A stretch of DNA of 64,000 nt from JACVRN01 sp035276685 (lineage in GTDB: Bacteria > Acidobacteriota > Blastocatellia > Pyrinomonadales > Pyrinomonadaceae): contig DATELK010000064.1 of the NCBI GenBank assembly GCA_035276685.1, forward strand, positions 1 through 64,000, given 5' to 3'. The first letter of the stretch is position 1, and each line of letters begins with the position of its first letter. The position numbers were made by a program, and so were the translations under genes. Below are positions 1 to 8,997 of this stretch, piece by piece. The notes below the pieces were generated by a model that was given only the letters and a program-made list of their open reading frames with translations, had not been told where the DNA came from and ran no database searches.

Positions 1-97
1 CAGGTCAGAACCGCCTGCGTAAGCCGGGCGGGTATTACTTAGGCTAGAGTCTGGCTTAAGTATGACCCGCCCGGCTTACGCAGGCGGTTCTGACCTG
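1..97. repeat. Long inverted repeat, family B (CAGGTCAG arms), copy 1
   Basis: An almost perfect palindrome: a left arm beginning CAGGTCAGAACCGCCTGCGT and ending near GGGCGGGTATTA is mirrored by a right arm ending GGCGGTTCTGACCTG, around a loop containing CTAGAGTC. Three more copies occur at about 7901, 26096 and 28850, with the same arms and, in three of the four, the same CTAGAGTC loop. It could fold into a very stable hairpin. It may continue left of the window. No mobility gene is adjacent. Confidence 0.9.
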
Positions 98-265
98 TGT
101 GCCGTCTCTTAAAATCTCCCTCTTAAAAAAACGCATATTCATGCTCTGCCGCAACCTCTTGGCGGCGGCTATTCTCCGCGAGTGAATGGCGCTCGGCCCG
201 GCATAAGGATGCCTGAAGGCCGCCCTGAATCTTGTTGCGATTGATATATGGAGATTGAAAAGAAT

Positions 266-3200
266 ATGAGTTACTCAAAGTCTCGCGGCCCTCTATCAGC
301 ACTACTGCGGCTCACGCTCTCGCTTCTGGCGCTGGCCGCCTTAAGCTGGCTCGTGCTTCCCTCAAGGGTCTGGAATCAGCTTGAGCCGGCTGTCTCTGCG
401 GCCAGCTTCGTCGTGACGACTGCGACGGACAACGGAGACAACGCCAACCCGACGCCGGGCTCATTGCGTGACGCCATCCTCAAGGCCAACGCCAACGGCA
501 GCGCCGTCACGGACACCATCACCTTCAACATCCCCGGCACGAACGTTCACGTCATCAAGGCCAACAAGGAGCTTCCGACGATAACCACGCCCGTGACGAT
601 TAACGGCTACTCGCAGCCGGGCGCGAGTGTGAATACTTTGAGCACGGGCAACAACGCGGTTCTGAAGATAGAGCTCGACGGCTCGCTCGTCGCGTCAGGC
701 GCATTCGACAACGGCCTCTGGCTGGCGACTAACGGCTGCACCGTGCGCGGCTTGATAATCCACGGCTTCAACAACGGCATCAGGATTACTGAAGACTCGA
801 ATCTGGTTCGTGGCAACTTCATAGGCACGGATGCGGCGGGCACGGCCGCGCTTCCCAACACGAGCGCCAACGTCAGCGTCGAAGGCGCGCTCAACGAGAT
901 TGGCGGCTCGGCCCCGGCAGACCGCAACATCCTCTCCGGCTCTGATACGGGCATATCCCTCCATAGCAATTCTCAGGGCAATAAAGTCTACGGCAATTAC
1001 ATAGGCACGGATAAGACGGGGACGCAAAAGTTGGGCAACGATACCGGCATCCTGCTGAGGGGCACCAGCAACATCATCGGAAGCGCTGCGGCAGGGATGC
1101 GGAACGTGATTTCCGGCAACTCCATAGGGCTATACGTGCAGGACGATACGCACAAGATTCAGGGCAACTTCATAGGCGTGGGCGCTGACGGCATTAAGCT
1201 TGGGAACACCGGCACAGGCGTTAACCTCTACGGCACCAAGGGAGTCATTATCGGAGGCACGAACGAGGGGAACGTTATCTCCGGCAACGCCACCGGCATA
1301 GCCATCAACGCCGACACGAACGTAGGCCAGTACACCATCATCAAGGGCAACTACATAGGCACGAACGTCTCAGGCTCGCAGGGCATGGGAAATTCCGGCA
1401 CGGGGATTTTCTTATCCACCAACGCCCGCTACAACACGATTGGCGGCATTACCAACGGCGACTCAAACTTCATCGCTTACAACGGCAAGGCAGGGATTAC
1501 AGCCATCAACGGCTCGAAGTACAACAACATTCAGGCCAACAAGATTGTAGATAACGGCGAGCTTGGTATTGATTTAAGCGCGCAGGGCTTCGCCAACAAC
1601 GTCACGCTCAACGACACGAACGACCCGGACGACGGGGCGAACGGCTTGCAGAACTTCCCCGTCGTGACTGCCGCGCAGTATTCCGGCGGTCTGACGAGCA
1701 TCGTGGGGAATCTCAACTCCACGGCCAACACGCAGTTCAGGCTGGACTTCTTCGCCAACACCACATGCGACCCGCTCGGTCACGGCGAGGGCGACGTTTA
1801 TCTGGGCGGCATGAACGTGACGACCGTCGGCAACAACGTCAATTTCAATAAGACCTTCCCGGCGTTCCTCGCGGGGCAGTACATCACGCTTACGGCCACG
1901 GATAACGAAGGCAACACTTCCGAGTTCTCAAAGTGTATGTACGTGGTCTCGCCCGCGGCGGGCACGCTGCAATTCTCGCAGGCGAGCTACAGCGTGAGCG
2001 AGGGCGCAGGCAAAGCTACCATTACGGTGACACGCGCGGGCGGAGCTTCGGGCGGCGTCACAGTGAAGTACGCTACGTCGAACGGCTCGGCCAGTTTGTC
2101 TGAGGATTACGGCAAGGTTTCCGACACGCTCACCTTCTTAAACGGCGAGACGAGCAAGACCTTCGATGTGCCGATAACCGACGACACTTACTATGAAGGC
2201 GACGAGGCTTTAAACCTGACGCTGAGCAACGCTACGGGCGGCGCGGTTATCACGGGCCCGACTTCGGTTCCGCTCAACATCATCGAGAATGACCCGAAGC
2301 CCACGGTCTCTATCACCGATGTCACGATTACCGAGGGCAACAGCGGCACGAAGGATGCGGTCTTCAAAGTCACTGTCTCGGGCCAGACCGTCTTCAGCAT
2401 CAACGTGCCTTATGCCACGGAGGACGTGACGGCGCAGGGCGGCTCGGACTTCGAGCCTCAAAGCGACACGCTCACCTTCTTCCCCGGCACCACGGAGCAG
2501 AACATCACCATTAAGATTAAAGGCGACACAGACCCCGAGTCCAACGAGGTGTTCGCGCTCACGCTGGGCTCTCCGACCAACGCGACTCTGGCTAAAACAT
2601 ACGGCACAGGCACAATCACAAACGACGACGCGGCGGCTGCCACGATAGAGTTCAGTCAGGCGGCCTACAGCATCAGCGAAGGCACAATCAACACGCCGCA
2701 GGGCTTCACTTCCCTGACCGTCAACGTCAAGCGAAGCGGAGATACGTCCGCAGCCGCAACCGTTCAGTACTCAACCTCAGACCAGTCCGCAGGCAACGAG
2801 TGCGACCTCGTGACGGGATTCGCTTCACAGCGCTGCGACTATACGACCGTGGCCGGAACCCTGAGGTTCGCCGCAGGCGAAGCCACGAAGCAGATACAGA
2901 TTCCCATCATCAACGACGGCTACGTGGACGGCTCGGAAGTCTTCAAAATCAGCTTGCAGAATCCTGTCGGCGCTAATCTGGGAGCGGTCAAAGAGGCGAC
3001 CGTGACCATCACGGATAGCGGCACGCCCGCGACCTTCAGCGCCAACAATCCGTATCTGAATAACGCGTTCTTCGTGCGCCAGAACTATCTGGACTTCCTC
3101 GGCCGGGAGCCCGACGCGGCGGGATGGAATCCGCCCACGGGCTGGCCGGTTGTCTTAGGCAACTGCGGCCCGCAGGAAGGCTTCCTAGGAGCGCCGCTAT

Positions 3201-3859
3201 CTTGCGACCGCGCGCACGTCTCGCACGGCTTCTTCGCCAGCCCTGAGTTCACGGACAAGGGATTCCGTATCTATCGCATGTACGAAGTAGGTCTGGGCAG
3301 GCTCCCGCTCTACGCGGAGTTTATTCCGGACATGGCTACCCTGAGCGGCTACGGCATCCCCGCGAGCGTGGAGCAGCAGAACCTACAGGATTACATGGAG
3401 AGCTTCACGCAGAGGCCGGAGTTCACGAACCGCTTTCAGGGAGCGCTCGCGGCTAACGAGGCCGAAGCTTTGATTCTCAAGCTTGAGCAGGCGGCGGGTG
3501 TAACGCTTCCGGCGACGGCTGTCACAAACGCGGGCCAGCCGACTCAGTACGGCAGAAACGAGCTGATACAGAAGCGCGCGAGCGGGCAATTCACAGTCGG
3601 GCAGACCCTGCTGGCGTTCGTTGAGCAGCAGGCCGTCTATGACAGGTTCTTCCCGCGCGGGTTCGTCACCATGCAGTATTTCGCCTACCTGCGGCGAGAC
3701 CCTTCCTTGAACGACCCGAACATGACCGGATGGAGCGACTGGGTGGATGTCTTTACCAACGGGAAACCGTCTGCGGGCATACAGCCGAAGGACTATCACC
3801 ACCTGATATTCGGCTTCATCTACTCCATCGAATACCGTAAACGCTTCGGCCAGCCATAA
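266..3859 (+). CDS. Secreted beta-helix / Calx-beta / DUF4214 protein
   Basis: A large exported repeat protein of about 1197 residues. Counting from an upstream in-frame ATG at 248, residues 17-40 form a hydrophobic signal or anchor segment. GSLRDAI at 71-77 resembles the CSLREAI motif found at the start of many surface beta-helix proteins, and residues of roughly 95-460 are Asn/Gly-rich right-handed beta-helix repeats (GNFIGT, GNYIGT). Three Calx-beta domains follow at about 571-680, 684-794 and 798-926, each with an ExxE/D(x)E acidic edge and a terminal TITD or TITNDD. The C-terminus from about 936 is DUF4214-like (FFVRQNYLDFLGREPDAAGW). The ATG at 266 is preferred because GGAG lies 12 nt upstream; 248 has no visible ribosome site. 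A surface adhesin or matrix role is inferred from the domains only. Confidence 0.85.
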   Translation: MSYSKSRGPLSALLRLTLSLLALAALSWLVLPSRVWNQLEPAVSAASFVVTTATDNGDNANPTPGSLRDAILKANANGSAVTDTITFNIPGTNVHVIKANKELPTITTPVTINGYSQPGASVNTLSTGNNAVLKIELDGSLVASGAFDNGLWLATNGCTVRGLIIHGFNNGIRITEDSNLVRGNFIGTDAAGTAALPNTSANVSVEGALNEIGGSAPADRNILSGSDTGISLHSNSQGNKVYGNYIGTDKTGTQKLGNDTGILLRGTSNIIGSAAAGMRNVISGNSIGLYVQDDTHKIQGNFIGVGADGIKLGNTGTGVNLYGTKGVIIGGTNEGNVISGNATGIAINADTNVGQYTIIKGNYIGTNVSGSQGMGNSGTGIFLSTNARYNTIGGITNGDSNFIAYNGKAGITAINGSKYNNIQANKIVDNGELGIDLSAQGFANNVTLNDTNDPDDGANGLQNFPVVTAAQYSGGLTSIVGNLNSTANTQFRLDFFANTTCDPLGHGEGDVYLGGMNVTTVGNNVNFNKTFPAFLAGQYITLTATDNEGNTSEFSKCMYVVSPAAGTLQFSQASYSVSEGAGKATITVTRAGGASGGVTVKYATSNGSASLSEDYGKVSDTLTFLNGETSKTFDVPITDDTYYEGDEALNLTLSNATGGAVITGPTSVPLNIIENDPKPTVSITDVTITEGNSGTKDAVFKVTVSGQTVFSINVPYATEDVTAQGGSDFEPQSDTLTFFPGTTEQNITIKIKGDTDPESNEVFALTLGSPTNATLAKTYGTGTITNDDAAAATIEFSQAAYSISEGTINTPQGFTSLTVNVKRSGDTSAAATVQYSTSDQSAGNECDLVTGFASQRCDYTTVAGTLRFAAGEATKQIQIPIINDGYVDGSEVFKISLQNPVGANLGAVKEATVTITDSGTPATFSANNPYLNNAFFVRQNYLDFLGREPDAAGWNPPTGWPVVLGNCGPQEGFLGAPLSCDRAHVSHGFFASPEFTDKGFRIYRMYEVGLGRLPLYAEFIPDMATLSGYGIPASVEQQNLQDYMESFTQRPEFTNRFQGALAANEAEALILKLEQAAGVTLPATAVTNAGQPTQYGRNELIQKRASGQFTVGQTLLAFVEQQAVYDRFFPRGFVTMQYFAYLRRDPSLNDPNMTGWSDWVDVFTNGKPSAGIQPKDYHHLIFGFIYSIEYRKRFGQP

Positions 3860-3946
3860 ATTAGCACCAGGGATGGACAGGATGAGCAGGATAAAAGAGA
3901 AACTATTTATTCTTTATCCTGCTCATCCTGTCCATCCCTGCTAATT
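3860..3946. repeat. Inverted repeat, family A (AGGGATGGACAGGAT arms), copy 1
   Basis: Left arm ATTAGCACCAGGGATGGACA with AGGATGAGCAGGATAAA is mirrored by TTTATCCTGCTCATCCTGTC and CATCCCTGCTAAT. It begins directly after the stop codon of the beta-helix gene. Nine copies of this family occur in the window, always next to a gene end. It may act as a transcription terminator, as the stem is long, but it lacks a clean U-tract. Confidence 0.9.
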
Positions 3947-4070
3947 TTCTCTTCACTATTCGGGGGCGAAAGAGCTAATCTTTCATCATCGGACATCCCT
4001 CTTGCCATCCTTTGCCATCTCTGGGGTGTCTGTATCTATATCCGATGACAAGATGAATGGAGCCTCTGTC

Positions 4071-4853
4071 ATGAAGAGAAACCACGCGCCTTACGCTTGC
4101 CTGCTGTCTCTGGCTGTCCTTATCACTCTCACCGCTTCGACCGCTGCCTTCGGCCAGAAGCGCGAGCCTGCGCCGGACAATTACGCGGACTTAGGCAACC
4201 CCGAGGACGAGCAGTTTCACGACCTGCGCGGCTGGGGCAATGTTAACGCGACCCTGCCGAAGGGGATGGCCGCCGACCGCACTTCCAGATACCAGACCAT
4301 AGGCCGCCCCAACTCCGTCAAGCTTTTCGTCCCTCAGATTGCAGTGCCTTATGATTTGACCATCAGGTCTGAGGCTGGGGTGTGCGACGACAGCTTCGAG
4401 GTCTACGTGAACGGCAACGGGCCGCTCTACGTTTACAAGAACAAAGAGGCCGCGAGGATGAAGGCGCTTCACCACATCACGCTCGACGCTTCTCTCATTA
4501 CTGACACTGCTGTCGAAGTGACCTTCAAAAACATTGCCGAAGACGCCTGCGGGCGGGCCGCCATCAACTACGTCTCTCTTGAGCCGTCGGACGAAAAGGG
4601 CAGGCAGGGGCAGTCCTCTCTGGCCCTCGCGCCGCTTAAGCTTGAGCGCGCCATGCAGATGACGCAGCTCTTCATAGACCGCGAGCAGATAGACGTGAGC
4701 GGCTACACCCTGACGGAAGCAAGGCTGGACGACGGCGACGAAGGCGAGAGACGCTGGCGGCTCAGGTGGGAAAAGAGCGGAGGCAAGCGCGAAGACTATC
4801 TTGAGTTCACAGTCTCTATGGACGGTATGGTCTCCTATCGTCTAACCAGATAA
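4071..4853 (+). CDS. Exported protein of unknown function
   Basis: About 260 residues, beginning with a Sec signal peptide (MKRNHAPYACLLSLAVLI, with a likely cleavage after the AFGQ region). The start at 4071 is chosen because GGAG sits 8 nt upstream; an upstream in-frame ATG at 4002 would put the signal peptide 23 residues inside the protein. The mature part contains a beta-rich middle with two cysteines (GVCDDSFEVYVNG and EDACGRAAINYVSLEP) that resembles a jelly-roll or carbohydrate-binding fold, then a C-terminal stretch ending in EDYLEFTVSMDGMVSY. I do not recognise a named family. It is flanked by family A repeats on both sides, so it is probably transcribed alone. Confidence 0.7.
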   Translation: MKRNHAPYACLLSLAVLITLTASTAAFGQKREPAPDNYADLGNPEDEQFHDLRGWGNVNATLPKGMAADRTSRYQTIGRPNSVKLFVPQIAVPYDLTIRSEAGVCDDSFEVYVNGNGPLYVYKNKEAARMKALHHITLDASLITDTAVEVTFKNIAEDACGRAAINYVSLEPSDEKGRQGQSSLALAPLKLERAMQMTQLFIDREQIDVSGYTLTEARLDDGDEGERRWRLRWEKSGGKREDYLEFTVSMDGMVSYRLTR

Positions 4854-4854
4854 A

Positions 4855-4941
4855 TTTAACAGGGATGGACAGGATAGACAGGATAAAGAAGAAGCAATAC
4901 TTTCTCTTTTATCCTGTTCATCCTGTCCATCCCTGTTAATT
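4855..4941. repeat. Inverted repeat, family A, copy 2
   Basis: AATTTAACAGGGATGGACAG with GATAGACAGGATAAAG is mirrored by TTTATCCTGTTCATCCTGTC and CATCCCTGTTAATT. It follows the stop codon at 4851-4853 by one or two bases, like copy 1. Confidence 0.9.
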
Positions 4942-5061
4942 CCCTTTCCTGATTGACAGGCCGCGCTTTTTGGAATACAAGTTTTCTGCATTCTCAGGCC
5001 CCTAACATAACCAGACTACTTTGCGGATTAATCGTCAGAATCCCAAGGAGGATTTCTCTCT

Positions 5062-7893
5062 ATGCGAAGCCTTAAGAAGCTCTTCATATTCGTGGCGATG
5101 TGGTCGCTCATAGCCTCAAACAGCGTCGTCGGCTTGGCCGTGCCGAACATCGCGGAACCTTTCATTGAGCCGCCGCTCCCTGGCGCGCAGGCTCTTAATT
5201 TTGAAAAGTATAAGTTGAAGAACGGCCTTGAGGTCATACTGCTTGAAGACCACAGGCTGCCTATGGTGGCCGTCAATCTCTGGTATCACGTAGGCCCCGC
5301 AAACGAGCGCCCCGGCCTGACGGGATTCGCGCACCTCTTCGAGCACATGATGTTTCAGGGCTCCAAGAACATAGGCGACGACCAGCACTTCAAGCTGCTG
5401 GAAGGCGCGGGAGCCTCTGACATCAACGGCACGACCGACTTTGACCGCACAAACTATTTCGAGACGCTGCCCTCCAACCAGCTTGAGCTTGCGCTCTGGC
5501 TCGAATCCGACCGCATGGGCTTCCTGCTGGACACGCTGGACGCCAAGCGTCTAGCCAACCAGCGCGACGTGGTGCGTAACGAGCGGCGAGAGGGCGAGAA
5601 CTCTCCCTACGGCCTTGTCGAAGAGGAGCTGTTTCACCAGCTCTTTCCTAAAGGCCATCCCTACTACGCCTCCGTCATAGGCTCGCACGCAGACATAGAG
5701 AGCGCGCGGCTCAAGGACGTGCGAGAGTTCTTTAAGCTCTACTACGCGCCCAACAACGCCAGCCTGGCCATCGTCGGCGACATAGATAAGGCGAAGACGA
5801 AAGCGCTGGTCGAGAAATATTTCGGCCCGCTGCCTTCGGGCCAGCCGGTTCCGCCCATCGACGCCAAGACGCCGCCCATCACGGCCGAGCGCCGCGCAGT
5901 CGTGCCTGACCAGGTGGAACTGCCGCGCGTTTACATGGGATGGCTGACTGATGCCATTTACAAGCCGGGCGATGCAGAAGCGCAGATGCTTGCCAGAATC
6001 CTCGGCGGCGGAAAATCGAGCCGCCTCTACAAGCGGCTCGTCTACGACCGCCAGATAGCGCAGGACGTGACGGCCTCTCAGTACTCGCTGATACTCGGCT
6101 CGGTCTTCCAGATAAGGGCGACGGCCAAGCCGAACGTGAAGCCGGAAGAGTTGGAGAAGGCCATTGACGAAGAGCTTGACGCGATGCGTAAGGAAGGCCC
6201 GAGGCCGCAGGAAGTCGAGCAGGCGCGCAACCTGATTCAGAGCCAGATAGTGCGCGGCCTTGAAGTCCTTGGCGGCTTCGGCGGCGTCGCGGATCGGCTT
6301 AACCAGTACAATCATTATCTGGGCGACCCAGGCTTTCTGGCCAGAGACCTCGCGCGCTTCGACAAAGCCAATGCTTCCGCCATTCAGAAGGTAGCGCAGG
6401 AGAAGCTCACGAAAAACAGTCGCGCGGTTGTTTACGGCGTGCCCGGCAAGAAGGTCGTGGACGACGTTCCGAAGACGGCCGACGAGGAGAAGAGCGAGGG
6501 CGCGACCGGCGTCAACATCCCCGGCCAGGAGTGGAGAAAGCAACAGCCGGGCGTAGGCCCTGCGAGCGCTCTCTCGTTGCCTGTGCCGCGCAGCTTCAAG
6601 CTGCCGAACGGCCTGACAGTTCTCTTCGCTGAGCAGCATAACCTGCCCGTCGTCTCCGCCAATCTGGTAGTCCTCTCGGGCAGCGAGCGCAATCCTGCCG
6701 ATAAGCCGGGCCTTGCTTCCTTCACCGCCGACATGCTGGACGAAGGAACCAATCGCCGCTCGACCTTGCAGATTGCCGACGACGTGGCGCAGATAGGCGC
6801 TGTGCTTCAGACCGGCTCGACCAGCGACCAGTCCACCGTCTCAACGCGAGTGCTGAAGAAGAACGTGGACGCGGCCTTCGATTTGATGGCGGACGTGGCG
6901 CTGAATCCCGCATTCACGGAGAAGGAGATAGAGCGCGTTCGCAAGAACCGTCTGACGCAGATTCTTCAACAGCGCGACAACCCGAACGCGCTCTCGAACC
7001 GCGTCTTCTACAACGCCGTCTACGGCGACAAGCATCCTTACGGCTTCATAGAGCTTGGCACGGCTGAGTCTACGAAGGCGATGACGCGCGACGACATGAT
7101 GAGCTTCTGGAAGACCGGCTATGTGCCGGAGAACGCGGCGCTCGTCGTGGCGGGCGACATCACCGAGCGGGAGGTTCGCGCTCTGGCCGAGAAGTACTTC
7201 GGCAAGTGGGAGGGCAAGGGCTCTAAGACGACCGTGCCCAACGCTCAGGCAAGCGCGAGCCGCCGTCTCATCATCGTCGACAAGCCCGGCTCGCCGCAGA
7301 CCGTTCTGAGAGTCGGGCACGTAGGCGTGGCTCGCTCAAGTCCCGATTACGTTCCACTTCAGGTGATGAACACGGGCCTCGGCGGCCTCTTCTCAAGCCG
7401 CATCAACATGAACTTGAGAGAGAAGAACGGCTACACCTACGGGGCCTTCTCGACCTTCGTCTTCAGGAGGGGCGCGGGGCCGTTCTACACGGGCGGCTCT
7501 GTCCGCACGGATGTCACCGCGCCCGCCACGCGCGAGATATTCAACGAGCTTGAGAGGATAAGGACGAGCGAGATGATGGCGGACGAGCTGACGACGGCCA
7601 AGGACGCTTTCGCGCGCTCGCTGCCGGGCCTCTTCGAGACCACGGCGCAGACGGTGGGCAGCCTGAGCCAGCTCTTCGTCTACGACCTGCCTCTGGACTA
7701 TTACCGGCAGCTGCCCGCGCGTATAAACGCCGTCACGGTCGCGGACATTCGCCGCGTGGCCGAGAAGTACCTGACGCCGAACAACATGGTCATAGTTGCC
7801 GTGGGCGACCGCAGCAAGATAGAGGCTGAGATGAAGAAGCTGAATCTGGGCGCAGTAGAAGTGCGCGACCTGGAAGGCCAGCCAGTTAAATAG
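5062..7893 (+). CDS. M16 (insulinase/pitrilysin) family zinc metallopeptidase, two-domain
   Basis: 943 residues, comprising two M16 halves in tandem, as in other single-chain bacterial M16 proteases. An N-terminal hydrophobic segment (residues 5-25) suggests export to the periplasm. The first half carries the inverted zinc motif HLFEH (residues 91-95, in GFAHLFEHMMFQG) and the downstream glutamate region RNERREGEN (Glu near 174). The second half starts near residue 507; at the equivalent position it has GLASFTADMLDEGT and lacks HxxEH, so it is the non-catalytic half. The R/Y pair expected in that half is suggested by REKNGYTYGAFSTF. AAGGAGG lies 9 nt upstream of the ATG. It is likely a peptide-degrading protease acting outside the cytoplasm. 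Confidence 0.92.
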   Translation: MRSLKKLFIFVAMWSLIASNSVVGLAVPNIAEPFIEPPLPGAQALNFEKYKLKNGLEVILLEDHRLPMVAVNLWYHVGPANERPGLTGFAHLFEHMMFQGSKNIGDDQHFKLLEGAGASDINGTTDFDRTNYFETLPSNQLELALWLESDRMGFLLDTLDAKRLANQRDVVRNERREGENSPYGLVEEELFHQLFPKGHPYYASVIGSHADIESARLKDVREFFKLYYAPNNASLAIVGDIDKAKTKALVEKYFGPLPSGQPVPPIDAKTPPITAERRAVVPDQVELPRVYMGWLTDAIYKPGDAEAQMLARILGGGKSSRLYKRLVYDRQIAQDVTASQYSLILGSVFQIRATAKPNVKPEELEKAIDEELDAMRKEGPRPQEVEQARNLIQSQIVRGLEVLGGFGGVADRLNQYNHYLGDPGFLARDLARFDKANASAIQKVAQEKLTKNSRAVVYGVPGKKVVDDVPKTADEEKSEGATGVNIPGQEWRKQQPGVGPASALSLPVPRSFKLPNGLTVLFAEQHNLPVVSANLVVLSGSERNPADKPGLASFTADMLDEGTNRRSTLQIADDVAQIGAVLQTGSTSDQSTVSTRVLKKNVDAAFDLMADVALNPAFTEKEIERVRKNRLTQILQQRDNPNALSNRVFYNAVYGDKHPYGFIELGTAESTKAMTRDDMMSFWKTGYVPENAALVVAGDITEREVRALAEKYFGKWEGKGSKTTVPNAQASASRRLIIVDKPGSPQTVLRVGHVGVARSSPDYVPLQVMNTGLGGLFSSRINMNLREKNGYTYGAFSTFVFRRGAGPFYTGGSVRTDVTAPATREIFNELERIRTSEMMADELTTAKDAFARSLPGLFETTAQTVGSLSQLFVYDLPLDYYRQLPARINAVTVADIRRVAEKYLTPNNMVIVAVGDRSKIEAEMKKLNLGAVEVRDLEGQPVK

Positions 7894-7900
7894 AGCATAG

Positions 7901-7995
7901 AGGTCAGAACTGCCTGTGATAGCGGGCGGGTATTATCCGGGCTAGAGTCATGCCTAAATAATACCCGCCCGGCTTACGCAGGCGGTTCTGACCTG
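7901..7995. repeat. Long inverted repeat, family B, copy 2
   Basis: AGGTCAGAACTGCCTG and GCGGGCGGGTATTAT on the left match ATAATACCCGCCC and CAGGCGGTTCTGACCT on the right, with the family loop GCTAGAGTCATGCC. It lies 8 bp after the M16 peptidase stop codon. The left arm has a few substitutions relative to copy 1 (AACTGCCTGTGATAG), while the right arm is intact. Confidence 0.9.
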
Positions 7996-8250
7996 CAAGC
8001 TTTTCCTTGCCAGAAGCTTTCCCGATGCGCTATAAGTTGCGGCTGTCCGCGTCCCACACTGGGGAAGACGATTCTTTATTCCTTTTAATCCACGGCGAGT
8101 CCTGTAGGCCGGTAGCTGATTGGGCCTAAGAGACCTCGCCCTCTCTGAAAAAGTAACCTCGCCGAAGCTGAACCGGAGCGCTCGACGCGCGCTCAGGGCT
8201 TTACTGTCTAAAGCCGCCTGTAACCGCTCATTTTCCAAAGGAGACCGGAG

Positions 8251-8967
8251 ATGAAAAGGAAACTTTGCAGCCTCGCTTTTGTTCTCATAACAATCTTCGT
8301 GCTTGCGCCCGTCTGCGGTGCCGGAGATACCACGAGCCTCCTTAAAGAGGGCGGCTACACACTGTCTCTGGAGCTGAAGTTCAGCAAGAAGGAGCAGAAC
8401 CCGCTGCAACGCGTCCTCTCTTTTCTTGAAATGGGGCCCAACGGTTACGCCACAGGTTTCCTCGTTGACGACAACCTGATGATAACGGCCTATCACGTTG
8501 TGTCAGGCGATTTGAGCGTCTCTAAGAAGGCGCAGCTTGGCTTCGGCGCGAGAGACCAGTTGGATGTCAAGGTCTACGTCAACGGCTGTCAGGCGACGCT
8601 GCTCAAGGTGGACGAAGAGGCAGACCTCGCGCTCCTGAAAGTCTGCCGCTCGTCGAAACAGATTGACGTGCCTACCTTCCAGCCTACGCTCAGCAAGGAC
8701 GAGAAGCTCTTGCTGATTGCGCGCCCGCACGGAGGCAGGATGGTGCGACAGGGCGTCTTCCAGGGGCCGTACATGACTAGAGGCGTGGAGTACTGGTCTG
8801 CCAAGCTGGACGGTCGCGACGGTTATTCGGGCAGCCCCGTCTACAACAACAAGGCAGAGCTGGTGGGCGTCTTCAGCGGCTACGACTGGTCAAAGAAGCT
8901 GGCGGTGATAAGCCCCGGCGCGAGAGCGCAGAAGCTTCTTCAGGACTATCTGGACAGCATCAAGTAA
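8251..8967 (+). CDS. Trypsin-like serine peptidase, exported
   Basis: 238 residues with a signal peptide (residues 1-24, ending near VCGAGD). The chymotrypsin-fold triad is visible: His82 in ITAYHVVSG, Asp125 in EEADLALLKV, Ser193 in GYSGSPV. The spacing is that of a short S1/S1C protease domain without a PDZ domain. AAAGGAG stands upstream of the ATG. The next gene, a CHAT-domain protein, starts 30 bp downstream on the same strand, so the two are probably co-transcribed. The substrate is unknown. The pairing of an S1-type protease with a caspase-like CHAT protein suggests a proteolytic cascade, which is inference. Confidence 0.88.
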   Translation: MKRKLCSLAFVLITIFVLAPVCGAGDTTSLLKEGGYTLSLELKFSKKEQNPLQRVLSFLEMGPNGYATGFLVDDNLMITAYHVVSGDLSVSKKAQLGFGARDQLDVKVYVNGCQATLLKVDEEADLALLKVCRSSKQIDVPTFQPTLSKDEKLLLIARPHGGRMVRQGVFQGPYMTRGVEYWSAKLDGRDGYSGSPVYNNKAELVGVFSGYDWSKKLAVISPGARAQKLLQDYLDSIK

Positions 8968-8997
8968 GAGACGGCCCCTTAGGATGAGGGATGAAGT

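Noticed and set aside
4002..4070. Upstream ATG (4002) extending the exported protein by 23 residues.
   Set aside because: The extension has no ribosome site and would displace the signal peptide from the N-terminus; the ATG at 4071 has GGAG at 8 nt.
5551..6639. A 362-codon open frame antisense to the M16 peptidase gene, and similar long antisense frames at 58641-59690, 59892-60746 and 28031-28903.
   Set aside because: They mirror GC-rich coding sequence on the other strand, contain Arg/Leu/Ala-rich translations with no family features and have no ribosome sites.
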